A DNA stretch of 42,920 nt from Sphingomonas oligophenolica (GTDB taxonomy: Bacteria; Pseudomonadota; Alphaproteobacteria; Sphingomonadales; Sphingomonadaceae), in NCBI RefSeq assembly GCF_006438955.1, contig NZ_RCZK01000015.1, positions 1-42,920 of the forward strand. The letters are read 5' to 3'. Positions within the stretch are counted from its first letter, which is position 1; each line of letters begins with the position of its first letter. This document shows positions 35,329 to 42,920 of the stretch, in pieces. The position numbers and the translations under genes are program-made. Under the pieces are notes generated by a model. It made no database searches. It saw only the letters and a list, made by a program, of their open reading frames with translations, and was not told the DNA's origin.

Positions 35329-37359
35329 TTACTGCCCCGCCTTCCCCGTCCACTTATCCATCCAGCCGAGCACCTCGCGATACCATTGCCGCGAGTTGTT
35401 GGGTTTCAGCACCCAATGGTTCTCGTTGGGATTCACGATCAGACGCGACGGAATACCGCGTCGCTGCAGCGCGGTGAAGGTCGCCAGGCCCTGGGTGTAG
35501 GGAATCCGGAAATCCTTCTCGCCGGTGACGACCAGCATCGGGGTCTTCCACTGGGCGACATAATTGACCGGGTTCCATTTCTCGAACGCCTGCGGGTCCT
35601 CGTAATAGGCCTTGCCGCCATGTTCCCATTCGTCGAACCACAATTCCTCGGTTTCGTAGGCCATCGCACGTGCGTCGAACACGCCGTCGTGCTGGACGAT
35701 GCACTTGAACCGGTCGGGCCATTTGCCCTCGAACCAGTTCATCATATAGCCGCCGTAGCTGGCGCCGAGCGCGCACGCGTTGTTGGCATCGAGCCAGGCG
35801 TATTTGTCGGTGGCGGCCTTCAGACCCTTCTGCAAATCCTCGAGCGGCCAACCACCCCAATTGTTGCGGATCGCGTCCTCGAACCCCTGGCCGTAGCCGG
35901 TGCTCCCATGGAAATCGACCGCGACCAGGCCGTAGCCCGCGCCCGCGAACACCGCCGGATTCCACCGGTACGACCAGCTGTTGTTGCTCGATCCCTGCGG
36001 CCCGCCATGGACCATATACGCGACCGGCACCTTGCCGCTCGTACCATAAGGCTTCACCGCATAGCCCCACACGGTATCATCGTTCGCGCCCTTGAAATTG
36101 AACCGCGTGACCGTCGGCATATCTATTCCGGCGAGCTTCGCCGCGTTGACGCTCGTCAGCCGCGTCGGCGTGCCTGCCTCCGACACCCGGTAATAATCGT
36201 CGGGTGCGGTCAGGCTGTTCATCGAGACGACGACGCCCTTGGGCAGCACCGTCACCGACGACACATTGCCCCGCTGCGTCAGCCGCGTGACCTGCCCGGT
36301 CGCGGCATCGACCCGCCACAGCGGATTCTCCTGGGTGTCCTCCGCGGTCACCAGCAACGACCGCGAATCGGGCGCCCACGCGATCGAGCCGACCGACCGG
36401 TCCCACCGCTCGGTCAGCGATACCAGCGTGCCGGTCGCCAGATCGCGGATCGTCAGCACCTGCCGATCGGCTTCGTAGCCGGGCCGCCGCATCGCGAAAT
36501 AGGCAAGCTTGCGCCCGTCGGGCGACACCGTCGGCAGATTGTCGGTCGCGTCGTTGGCATCGGTCAGATTGACCGGAGTGCTCGATCCATCGGCGGGCGC
36601 GGCGAAGATGTCGAGATTGGTCGACAGCGGCTCGATCCGCCCCGCCTCGCGCAGCGCAAAGTACACGGTCTTGCCGTCGGGGCTCCAGTTGACCTCCTCG
36701 CCCCCGCCGAACGGCTTGGACGGCGTATCGCCGACCAGCGCACCCTCGATTCCGACGCCGTTGCCCTTCGCGCCCGCCGCGGTGATCGGCAGCACGAACA
36801 ATTGCGATCGCGTCCCGTCCGCCCATGTGTCCCAATGGCGCACGAACATCCGGTCATAAATCCGCGCTTCGCCTGCGTTTGGGTCGGGCTTCACCATCGG
36901 CGGCTGCAAGCTCGCCGCGCCGGGCTGGCGGTCGGCCCACACCACGATCCGATCCGCGGTCGGCGCAACCTTGAACCCGCCGAAGCCGCCATCGAAATCG
37001 GTGATCTTGCGCGGCTTCCCGCCAGTCATTGGGACCGACCAGATCGCATCGCTCGCGGCATAATAGAGCGTCGATCCGACGATCTGCGGGTCGGTTTCGT
37101 TGACCTGCGGGTCGGCAACCAGCGTGGTCGGCACCGCGCCGGGCTTGGTCAGGTCGAGCCGCCACAGATCGTACCGGCCCTTGTTGGCGGCGAGATCGGC
37201 TTCGCGCTGTTGCCAGACCAGCCAATGGCCGTCGGCGGACGCGGTCGGTGCCCCGACCCGCGACAGCGTCGCCACGTCATCGATGGTGAGTTGACGCGCA
37301 CCGGCGGGTACGGCGGCGGCGGCGATCGCGATCAGGCTCGCGGAGACATATTTGTTCAT
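35329..37359 (-). CDS. Exported S9 family peptidase (prolyl oligopeptidase/DPP-type)
   Basis: A 676-residue serine peptidase with a signal peptide (MNKYVSASLIAIAAAAVPAG), then a WD40-like beta-propeller (about 30-420) with repeats such as WSPDGKTVYFAL, VSPDGRKLAYFAM and WAPDSRSLLVTA. The alpha/beta hydrolase domain has the nucleophile Ser534 in LGASYGGYMMNW, Asp in VTGEKDFRIPYTQ and His in NPNENHWVLKP. It would cleave short peptides, often after Pro or Ala, in the periplasm. The ATG at 37359 gives the signal peptide directly. It sits between popZ and valS, which are often direct neighbours in alphaproteobacteria, so it is probably an insertion into that order. Confidence 0.92.
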   Translation of the reverse strand: MNKYVSASLIAIAAAAVPAGARQLTIDDVATLSRVGAPTASADGHWLVWQQREADLAANKGRYDLWRLDLTKPGAVPTTLVADPQVNETDPQIVGSTLYYAASDAIWSVPMTGGKPRKITDFDGGFGGFKVAPTADRIVVWADRQPGAASLQPPMVKPDPNAGEARIYDRMFVRHWDTWADGTRSQLFVLPITAAGAKGNGVGIEGALVGDTPSKPFGGGEEVNWSPDGKTVYFALREAGRIEPLSTNLDIFAAPADGSSTPVNLTDANDATDNLPTVSPDGRKLAYFAMRRPGYEADRQVLTIRDLATGTLVSLTERWDRSVGSIAWAPDSRSLLVTAEDTQENPLWRVDAATGQVTRLTQRGNVSSVTVLPKGVVVSMNSLTAPDDYYRVSEAGTPTRLTSVNAAKLAGIDMPTVTRFNFKGANDDTVWGYAVKPYGTSGKVPVAYMVHGGPQGSSNNSWSYRWNPAVFAGAGYGLVAVDFHGSTGYGQGFEDAIRNNWGGWPLEDLQKGLKAATDKYAWLDANNACALGASYGGYMMNWFEGKWPDRFKCIVQHDGVFDARAMAYETEELWFDEWEHGGKAYYEDPQAFEKWNPVNYVAQWKTPMLVVTGEKDFRIPYTQGLATFTALQRRGIPSRLIVNPNENHWVLKPNNSRQWYREVLGWMDKWTGKAGQ

Positions 37360-37437
37360 GACCGGGATTGAAGCAGATGCCGCCAGCCACGGCAACCGGC
37401 GCGGCTCGTCACCCGGGCGAACCCGGGCGGTCGGGCG

Positions 37438-37989
37438 TTACCGCGCCTGCCCGGTAATCTTCGCGATCTCGCGCGCGACCAGCGTCTCGACCAGGTCGGG
37501 AAGATTCGAATCGAGCCAGTCGCGCAGCATCGGGCGCAGCATCTCGCGCACCAGCCCCTCGAGCGTCCCGTCGCTTCCCGGCTCCTGCTTCACGATCAGG
37601 CGGCTCAGCGAATCGAGCGAGCCGCGACTCGCCGCCGCGGTCTCTAGCGACAGGATCGGTTCGGGCTTGGCCGCATCGGCGCGTGCGCGGTCGCGGGGCC
37701 AATCGGGATCGGGCATCGGGTCGCTCAGCTCCAGGATCGGTTCATCGGCCGCCCGCCCCTCGCTCACCCGCTCGGCCCCGTCATTACTATGGTCATCGTG
37801 GGCGTCAGCGCGGCCTTGGTCGTGGTCGTCCGCCATCGGCGCCGCCCGCCGATCGACCGTGGTAGCCGCGCGCGGCGCGCGGCGCGGGCGCGGCTGACCG
37901 CCGTCGCCCTCCTCGGCAATGATCCGTTTGATCGACGAGAGGATATCCTCCATCGATGGTTCGGCGCCGATGTCCCCCATGCGAAGCAT
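37438..37989 (-). CDS. popZ: PopZ-family polar organising protein (DUF2497)
   Basis: A 183-residue protein with the PopZ layout. It has an N-terminal binding helix EPSMEDILSSIKRIIAEE, a long acidic, Pro/Asp-rich disordered linker (about 30-125) and a C-terminal helical oligomerisation region (LEGLVREMLRPMLRDWLDSN, then LPDLVETLVAREIAKITG). In Caulobacter PopZ forms a polar matrix that anchors the chromosome centromere and cell-cycle kinases. Start ATG 37989 or 37980 (a better ribosome site, GGGATG, precedes the latter). The neighbours tolC-like and valS support the call, since this order is conserved in many alphaproteobacteria. Confidence 0.9.
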   Translation of the reverse strand: MLRMGDIGAEPSMEDILSSIKRIIAEEGDGGQPRPRRAPRAATTVDRRAAPMADDHDQGRADAHDDHSNDGAERVSEGRAADEPILELSDPMPDPDWPRDRARADAAKPEPILSLETAAASRGSLDSLSRLIVKQEPGSDGTLEGLVREMLRPMLRDWLDSNLPDLVETLVAREIAKITGQAR

Positions 37990-38009
37990 CCCGTCTCCGC
38001 CCGTCCCCG

Positions 38010-39539
38010 CTATTGGCGATCCGGCGAAGCCTTACCTGTCGTCAACGCCGGGTTCCTGTCAACCGGCGTATCGAGCATCGGGTCGAGCGCCCGCGTCACG
38101 GTCGCGTTCTGCGCCGGGGTATCGGCGGTCGTCGACGCGACCGGATCGGGCTCGCCATCGCCGCCGAAATCGCTGATCTTGTGGCGGACGCGCTTGTAGT
38201 TGATCGTCGGGTCGTAGAGCACGCCGCCCTCCAGCCCCAGGTCGTTCGCCTCCGCCTGCCCCATCGCTGCGAGCAGCGCGAAGCCCGCGACATAAGCGTC
38301 GCGCCGCGCGGTGACGAGCGTCACCTGGCTGTTGAGCAGTTCCTGTTCGGCGTTGAGGATATCCAGGATCGTCCGCGTGCCGACGCTGTTTTCGGCACGA
38401 ACGCCCTCCAGGCTCAGCTTGTTGGCGTTGACCGCGGTTTCGGACGAGGTGATGACCTGCAACGACGATTGCCACATCGCATAGGCCGATCGGGTCTGCG
38501 AAATCACCGTGCGCTCGGCGCCGGTCTCGTTCTCGATCGCCTGGCTGCGCAGCGCTTCGGCCTGGCGCACCTGCGCTGCGGGACGCCCGCCCTGGAACAA
38601 TGGCAGCGTGAATTGCACCCCCGCGGTCGCGCTGGTCGCGCTCCCCGCGATCGACTGGCCGTTGGCGAGCGACGGGATAGAGCCCAGATAATTGGTATAA
38701 TTTCCCCCCGTGACCAGGTTGACCTTGGGCAGCCGGTTCGCGCGTGCGACCGCGACATCGTATCGCGTCGCGTCGCGCTGCTTGCGCGCCGCGGCCAGCG
38801 TCGGATTGCCGTCGAGCGCGGTCGTCACCGCGGTCTGCGGCGAGTCGGGCAGGTTGGGCAGCGCGGGCGGCGTTTCCAGCGCGGCCGGGGGCGACCCCAC
38901 CACTGCGACGTAGGTTTCGCGGCTCGCGATCAGCTGTGCCTCGGCCGACTGCAACTGCGCATTCGCCAGCGCCAGTCGGGCTTCGGATTGCGCGACGTCG
39001 GTCCGGGTCAGGTCGCCGACCTGAAATCTATCACGGCTCGCGCGCAAATTGGTGTCGAGCACGCGGACATTCTGCTGGTTCAACCCGACCACGGCCTCGT
39101 CGCGGATCACGTTCATGTACGCCGCGACAACGTTGGTGAACAGATTGGCCTCGGTACTGCGCAGCGTCGCGCGGCCCGCCTCGACCCGCGTCTCCGCCGC
39201 CTTCACCCCGTTCTTGACTGCGCCGCCCGAATAGATCGGCAGCGCGACGTTGACCGACGCGTTACCAAACCGACTGGGACTGAAGAAACTATTGTTCGCT
39301 TGGACGAGGTTGTCGGTCACCCCGCCGTTCGCGCTAACCCCTGGCAGCCCCTGCGACCGCGCGATCGGGACATTCTCGTCGGTCGCGCGTTGCGCCGCGC
39401 GCTGCGCGGTGATCGTCGGGTTGGACTGATAGGCCTTGAGCAATGCCTCTTGCAGCGTCTCGGCCTGCGCGACCGACGCGTACGCCAGCATCGCCGCGCC
39501 CACGAACAACCGTCGCGTCGTCGTCATTCTCGTCGTCAT
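38010..39539 (-). CDS. TolC family outer-membrane efflux protein
   Basis: A 509-residue outer-membrane channel of the TolC type, forming trimeric tunnels for type I secretion or RND efflux. It has a signal peptide (RLFVGAAMLAYASVAQA) and then the two repeated OEP domains. The first runs from ETLQEALLKAYQSNPTITAQ with ARSQGLPGVSANGG. The second shows LEGVRAENSVGTRTILDILN and AEQELLNSQVTLVTARRDAY, the typical TolC helices. ATG 39539 lies immediately after the pcm stop; ATG 39527 is an alternative. No inner-membrane partner is in the window. The long C-terminal tail beyond residue 450 is Pro/Asp-rich and probably periplasmic or disordered. Confidence 0.93.
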   Translation of the reverse strand: MTTRMTTTRRLFVGAAMLAYASVAQAETLQEALLKAYQSNPTITAQRAAQRATDENVPIARSQGLPGVSANGGVTDNLVQANNSFFSPSRFGNASVNVALPIYSGGAVKNGVKAAETRVEAGRATLRSTEANLFTNVVAAYMNVIRDEAVVGLNQQNVRVLDTNLRASRDRFQVGDLTRTDVAQSEARLALANAQLQSAEAQLIASRETYVAVVGSPPAALETPPALPNLPDSPQTAVTTALDGNPTLAAARKQRDATRYDVAVARANRLPKVNLVTGGNYTNYLGSIPSLANGQSIAGSATSATAGVQFTLPLFQGGRPAAQVRQAEALRSQAIENETGAERTVISQTRSAYAMWQSSLQVITSSETAVNANKLSLEGVRAENSVGTRTILDILNAEQELLNSQVTLVTARRDAYVAGFALLAAMGQAEANDLGLEGGVLYDPTINYKRVRHKISDFGGDGEPDPVASTTADTPAQNATVTRALDPMLDTPVDRNPALTTGKASPDRQ

Positions 39540-39540
39540 C

Positions 39541-40206
39541 TCAGAAACTAAACCCCCGTGGTCGCGCGAAGCCGGGCAGCACCACGCAATCGGCATCCGC
39601 GAACGCGGCCAGGCCAAAGCCTCCCGCGGTCTTCCGCCCCCCTGCAAGCCGAGTTACCCCCGACTCAACAATCCCCGAAACGATGCGACCCCCGCTCCTG
39701 ACCTGGCCGATCAGCGCATCGGGGACCGCCTCGATCGCGCCGTCGACGATCAGCACGTCGTACGGCGCGCCCGCGGCATGGCCCGCGGTCAACGGCGCTT
39801 CGACCAGTTCGACCGCGTCGATCCCGCTCAGCGCCATGCGCGCGTCCGCCACCAGCGCCTGATCCTCTTCCACCGCCACGATTGTTCCGACGATCTGCGC
39901 CAGGACCGCGGCGGTGTAGCCGGTGGCCGCCCCGATCAGCAGCACGCGATCGTCGGGCGCCAGATCGGCTTCGGTCAGCAGCCGCCCCGTCGCCATCGGC
40001 GGGTTAAGCTGGCGTCCGCCCCCCAACGCCACCGCAGTATCGCGATACGCAATTTCGCGCGCCGCGGCAGGAACGAAATCCTCGCGCGGCACCCGCGCCA
40101 TCGCCGCGACGACGCGCTGGTCGCTGACGGCATTGGTCCGCAGCTGGCTGGCGACCATGGCGTGGCGCATCGTGGCAGTCGCAGTGGGGTCGGCGATCAT
40201 GATCAT
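39541..40206 (-). CDS. pcm: Protein-L-isoaspartate O-methyltransferase family protein
   Basis: A 221-residue SAM-dependent methyltransferase. The PIMT start is MRHAMVASQLRTNAVSDQRV and VPREDFVPAAAREIAYRDTA. Motif I is VLLIGAATGYTAAVLAQ, a variant of the usual EIGTGSGYQAAVL, and the post-I acid is VAVEEDQAL. The substrate loop reads GGGRQLNPPMATGRLL instead of the common ISQPYIVA-type sequence, so repair of isoaspartate in proteins is not certain. It lies one base before the TolC-family gene, a pcm-tolC pairing common in alphaproteobacteria. The upstream gap of about 170 bp contains a CGCCAAG...CTTGGCG inverted repeat (40287-40317). Confidence 0.85.
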   Translation of the reverse strand: MIMIADPTATATMRHAMVASQLRTNAVSDQRVVAAMARVPREDFVPAAAREIAYRDTAVALGGGRQLNPPMATGRLLTEADLAPDDRVLLIGAATGYTAAVLAQIVGTIVAVEEDQALVADARMALSGIDAVELVEAPLTAGHAAGAPYDVLIVDGAIEAVPDALIGQVRSGGRIVSGIVESGVTRLAGGRKTAGGFGLAAFADADCVVLPGFARPRGFSF

Positions 40207-40376
40207 TCGTCCTTTTTCGCACAGCTGTCTTAGCTGCGCAATACACCTTTTGATCGACCGGGTTTATCGCGGCTGATCGCGCGCGCCAAGTATCAACACT
40301 GGTTTATCTTGGCGACATCCGCCCTAAATTCTTGAAGCACTGGCCTGTATCGGCAATCCGATCTACCAACCCGGCA

Positions 40377-40721
40377 ATGATCCCCGCACAATATCACCGC
40401 CTGATCGACTGGATCGGCGACGGCACCGGCCTTCCCGACACGCTGCTCCACATCCACGCGGGTATGGTGTTGTTGATGCTGGCCCGGCTCGTCACGCGTC
40501 GGTCGCTGGGCAGTTTCGTGCCCTTGTCGGTCGTTGTCGTGGCCGAGGCCGCTAACGAGCTGCTCGACCGGCTCCATTTTCATGCGTGGCGCTGGCCCGA
40601 CACGATCGCGGACGTGATCAACACGCTGCTGTGGCCGACGGTCATCTGCCTCGGCATCCGGCTGCGGCCGATGTTGACCCATACCGCGGGAGTTGACCCG
40701 GCGACCAAAACCACGCACTAG
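40377..40721 (+). CDS. Small integral membrane protein, hypothetical (114 aa)
   Basis: Three hydrophobic segments are visible: HIHAGMVLLMLARLV, SFVPLSVVVVAEAANELLDR and WPDTIADVINTLLWPTVICL. The pattern AxAANELxDxxHxxxWxxxDTxxDVxNTLLWP is one I associate with small sphingomonad membrane proteins (VanZ-like in topology), but I assign no family. The ATG at 40377 has only a weak ribosome site; a TTG at 40332 would add 15 non-hydrophobic residues. It is the last gene before the tRNA-Cys and the island. The function is unknown. Confidence 0.7.
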   Translation: MIPAQYHRLIDWIGDGTGLPDTLLHIHAGMVLLMLARLVTRRSLGSFVPLSVVVVAEAANELLDRLHFHAWRWPDTIADVINTLLWPTVICLGIRLRPMLTHTAGVDPATKTTH

Positions 40722-40738
40722 CCGCGCCTTCGCTTCGA

Positions 40739-40812
40739 GGCCCGATGGCGGAGTGGTTACGCAGAGGACTGCAAATCCTTGCACCCGAGTTCGATTCTCG
40801 GTCGGGCCTCCA
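40739..40812 (+). tRNA. tRNA-Cys(GCA)
   Basis: The acceptor stem is GGCCCGA / TCGGGCC, followed by T and an encoded CCA (40810-40812). The anticodon stem-loop GGACTGCAAATCC gives GCA, and the T arm is GAGTTCGATTCTC. It forms the left border of the island: an integrase remnant ends 5 bp downstream, so its 3' end is the probable attachment site. Confidence 0.96.
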
Positions 40813-40816
40813 TGCG

Positions 40817-42053
40817 TTAACCCGCTGATTTTCTGCGCTTAATGTCGACCATCTTGCCTCTGACAACCTGCCCCGGCTCAAGGGGCGTGTGTAGTTCCTG
40901 TGTAACTGCGTCAGGAAAAGGCGTGCTGAGCGTATCGATCGCCGCGTCGATGTGGACACCGTGGATGTGGGTATAGCGCAGGATCATCTACAGCGTCTTG
41001 TTGACCGCTGATCCGCTGAATGGTCGGGAGGTCGGTCCCTGCCTTCACCAACCGGGTGATCGCGGTGTGGCGCATCGTGTGCGGCGTGACCTTGTCGGGA
41101 TCGAGGCCAGCTCGAACGACGGCGCGCAGGAAGGGTCGGGCCATGTTAGTGCGATGTTCCTTCTTCGCCTGCTTCTCGATAATGGCCGGGAATACCCAAC
41201 CGTCTGGGTCCGCTTCCATCGCGCGCTGCCGCTCTAGGGCATCGGCAAGCGCCTTCGTGATGGGCTGCTCGCGCTGGCCTGCCTTGGCCTCGGGAATGAA
41301 TATGCGTCTGCTAGCGAAGTCGATCTGGTCGTAACGCACCGCAAGGATCTCGCGATGGCGCATGGCAGCGTTGAGGCCGAACGCGACGAACAGCCAGAGC
41401 CGCCCGTCCTGGTCACCCTCCGCGCCGCGCATCAACGCGGTCGATTGCTTGTCGGTGAGGACGGCGATCGGCTTGGCGGGCTCTGGCTCCTTCGGGATGA
41501 GCGGCACCGTCTCGGCCTTGATCCATCGCCACGTGACCGCGCATCGCAGCATGTGCGATAGTGTTGCCATCTCGCGGTTCACCGTCGCCGCGGTCGCGCC
41601 CGCCGTGCGCCTTGTCTTGCGATATTTCTTCAGCCCAAATTCGGTGAGCTTGTCGATCCGCTCCTTGCCGAGCGCGGGCTTGAGGTGCTGGCGAAGCTGG
41701 CGGCGCTTGATCGGGACGTTCTTGCCGTCGCTCTCTTCTAGCCGTTTGATATACTCGTCTGCGGCGTCGGCGAACGACTGGTGAGCCTTTCGCCCCTGGG
41801 GAAGGTCCAACCGCCCTTCCCTCGCCTTGGTCCTGAAGGATTCGATGGCGCGTTCCGCTTGCTCGCGCGTGACGCCTTCGCTTTCGCGTCCCACGACGCG
41901 GTGGATGCGGTGGCCGTCGACCATGATGTTGACGCTATAACGAACGTCTCCGGTCGACTGCCGCTCGGCTGTGATCCCGTGCTCGGAGAGCTTTTCGCCG
42001 ATTGCGAGAACGCGGATAGCGGGCCGGGTTAGCCGTTGGAACTTAAGCGCCAT
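40817..42053 (-). pseudogene. Tyrosine integrase of tRNA-Cys island, inactivated by frameshift and nonsense mutation
   Basis: A phage-type tyrosine recombinase of about 410 residues if repaired. It has an Arm/core-binding part (FADAADEYIKRLEESDG, AATVNREMATLSHMLRCAVT) and a catalytic domain with Arg in NAAMRHREIL, Lys in PEAKAGQ and HTMRHTAITRL. The motif that should read ISGH-KTLQM-ILRYTHIH is broken. An extra A in CAACAAG (40997-41003) shifts the frame, and TAG at 40988-40990 replaces what would be the Gln codon. The original frame then continues MILRYTHIHGVHIDAAI to a stop at 40817. The present product, ending at 40911, lacks the catalytic His and Tyr. The start at ATG 42053 overlaps the upstream gene by 11 bp. 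Confidence 0.88.
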
Positions 42054-42625
42054 TAGCGGATTCGCTTTTCTTAGGTCCGAGCATTTCAAATAGGTTGGTT
42101 GCCTCTTCGGTTCCTAATGCGAAGCTGTTCAGCCTCTTTCTACGCCGGTCGAGAGCGCGCTCAAGTTCGATTCCGCTAGCATCCGCGGCAACATTGAAAT
42201 TTCGCAGTATTGAAAAATATTCAGCTTGGACCTTAGGTGATAGTTCTGGAAGATCTCCGTCTTTTTCGATCTTGTGGTGTGCCTCGAAAACCTCGAGTTT
42301 TGTTTGCGCCACCCCGTATTCGATCTGGACCCTCCCTGCCGCTTCAATTTCAGGATCATCAAGCGCCCGATCTGATGGCCGGTGCCACTCTAACAGACGC
42401 CTAGCTGCGGCCCAGACTGCGGCATATGTCTGGTCGTCCTTCGTCCATTGTTTGCCCGTCCGCTCCTCAATCGCGTGAATGGTCGCGGCCATGAGGTGCG
42501 CGAACGTCGCAATCTCCGCGCCTCCATTGGCTTGGTCAAACAGGAATGAGCTGATGAGGCGGCGTTCGACCTCGCCGGAAAGCGAGTTGCCAAACAGTTC
42601 CGCGGCCTCCTCAATCCGCTCGCGG
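42043..42625 (-). pseudogene. Island hypothetical protein, 5' end removed by IS3 insertion
   Basis: The downstream part (ATG 42492 to the stop at 42043, 149 residues) is a mostly helical, charged protein of no family I recognise, with lower GC than the chromosome. The frame stays open upstream of that ATG, reading GGAEIATFAHL, RRLISSFLFDQAN and AELFGNSLSGEVE, and continues without a start through the presumed IS end to the OrfB stop at 42688. This indicates a longer original gene whose 5' part was cut off. A shorter protein from 42492 might still be made. It overlaps the integrase start by 11 bp, so the two were probably coupled. Confidence 0.7.
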
Positions 42626-42920
42626 AGAGGTGGCTCCGGTCGTCTGCACAGGCTCGCGGCTTGGATAAGTGGATCGCCGCTGGTTGATCATGCCGCTGCG
42701 AGAAGCGGCTGGTCGAAGTATATCTGGTCGGGCGTGCGGCCGCCAAGAGCTGAGTGCGGCCGGATGCCATTATAAAATGCGAAGTATCGGCCGATGCCGG
42801 CGCGGGCCTCGGGGACCGATGCGTAGGCGTGCAGATATACCTCCTCGTATTTCACCGAGCGCCAAAGGCGCTCAACGAACACGTTGTCGCGCCAGCAGCC
42901 CTTGCCGTCCATACTGATGG
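42626..42920 (-). mobile_element. IS3-family insertion sequence, right end in window
   Basis: The 3' part of an IS3-family element running off the window edge. It contains the end of orfB and a non-coding tail. The terminus is proposed near 42626, where the plus strand reads AGAGGTGGCTCCGG, like the GAGGTGG-type ends of related IS3 elements; this is an eye estimate and the true border may lie anywhere from 42600 to 42687. Confidence 0.65.
42688..42920 (-). CDS. IS3-family transposase OrfB (integrase core), C-terminal part
   Basis: The visible C-terminal end of the DDE transposase. It reads ISMDGKGCWRDNVFVERLWR, then SVKYEEVYLHAYASVPEARA and PHSALGGRTPDQIYF. This is the conserved end of the rve domain, with the last catalytic Glu in DNVFVERLWRSVKYEEVYL. 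The frame is open to the window edge, so the start and the two Asp residues lie outside. No internal stop is seen, and the element may be intact. Confidence 0.93.
   Translation of the reverse strand, partial: ISMDGKGCWRDNVFVERLWRSVKYEEVYLHAYASVPEARAGIGRYFAFYNGIRPHSALGGRTPDQIYFDQPLLAAA

Noticed and set aside
35386..37371. 661-codon plus-strand frame opposite the S9 peptidase
   Set aside because: Shadow frame without conserved motifs; the minus strand carries signal peptide, propeller and catalytic triad.
40813..42920. Right attachment site of the tRNA-Cys island
   Set aside because: No second copy of the tRNA 3' end was seen; the island appears to extend beyond the window.
1..42920. CRISPR array, rRNA, riboswitch or plasmid origin
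   Set aside because: No regularly spaced repeats, rRNA sequence, recognisable riboswitch core or iterons were found on reading.

Overview
The window looks like a chromosomal segment of a high-GC alphaproteobacterium, most likely a sphingomonad. This rests on the very GC-rich codon use, the minus-strand order pcm - tolC family - popZ - valS typical of Alphaproteobacteria, a membrane-bound ferritin MbfA, TIGR03607-type patatin and WalW-type deacetylase genes, and short GC-rich palindromic repeats. No taxonomic marker gene is present, so the assignment is an inference.

Layout. Positions 1-5508 carry three peptide or amide hydrolases: a 5'-truncated amidohydrolase, an exported HExxHxxGxxH metalloprotease and an exported DUF885 protein. 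Positions 5509-6785 are decayed mobile DNA: a fragment of an IS91-associated type tyrosine recombinase and a truncated IS3-family element, which abut an EAL-domain gene whose conserved N-terminus is split over two frames. Positions 7974-11161 hold a two-gene signalling unit, a KaiC-like double RecA ATPase overlapping a hybrid histidine kinase, with no kaiA or kaiB nearby. After a tRNA-Thr come a small exported membrane protein behind a good general-stress (EcfG-type) promoter match, a strong terminator, and an EEP-family hydrolase followed 16 bp later by a patatin-like lipase (11948-14942). Positions 15042-19125 hold a small exported protein, lapA-pyrF, a REP-like repeat, a DUF2147 protein, mtnP and mbfA. 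Positions 19165-24249 (minus) are a sensor kinase with a degenerate ATPase domain, a WalW-type deacetylase, an SGNH-like exported protein and dctA; an Lrp/AsnC regulator diverges from them. After tRNA-Arg and a lipoprotein, hemB, two tandem GNAT genes and a membrane spermidine-synthase-like gene form a tightly overlapping minus-strand operon (25670-29939). A lipid kinase, a MATE exporter, valS, an S9 peptidase, popZ, a TolC-family gene and pcm follow.

From 40739 to the right edge is the beginning of a genomic island: tRNA-Cys, then an integrase pseudogene ending 5 bp beyond the tRNA, a hypothetical gene that has lost its 5' end, and an IS3-family element running off the window.

The most unusual features are two copies of a paired-palindrome repeat (REPIN-like). 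One lies in frame inside valS and adds about 34 residues. The other fills the valS-MATE gap and supplies the MATE start codon and first codons. Also notable are two separate inactivating lesions in the island integrase, the KaiC/hybrid-kinase pair, and a sensor kinase whose N and G1 boxes are not recognisable. I found no CRISPR array, and no clearly novel defence or biosynthetic system.
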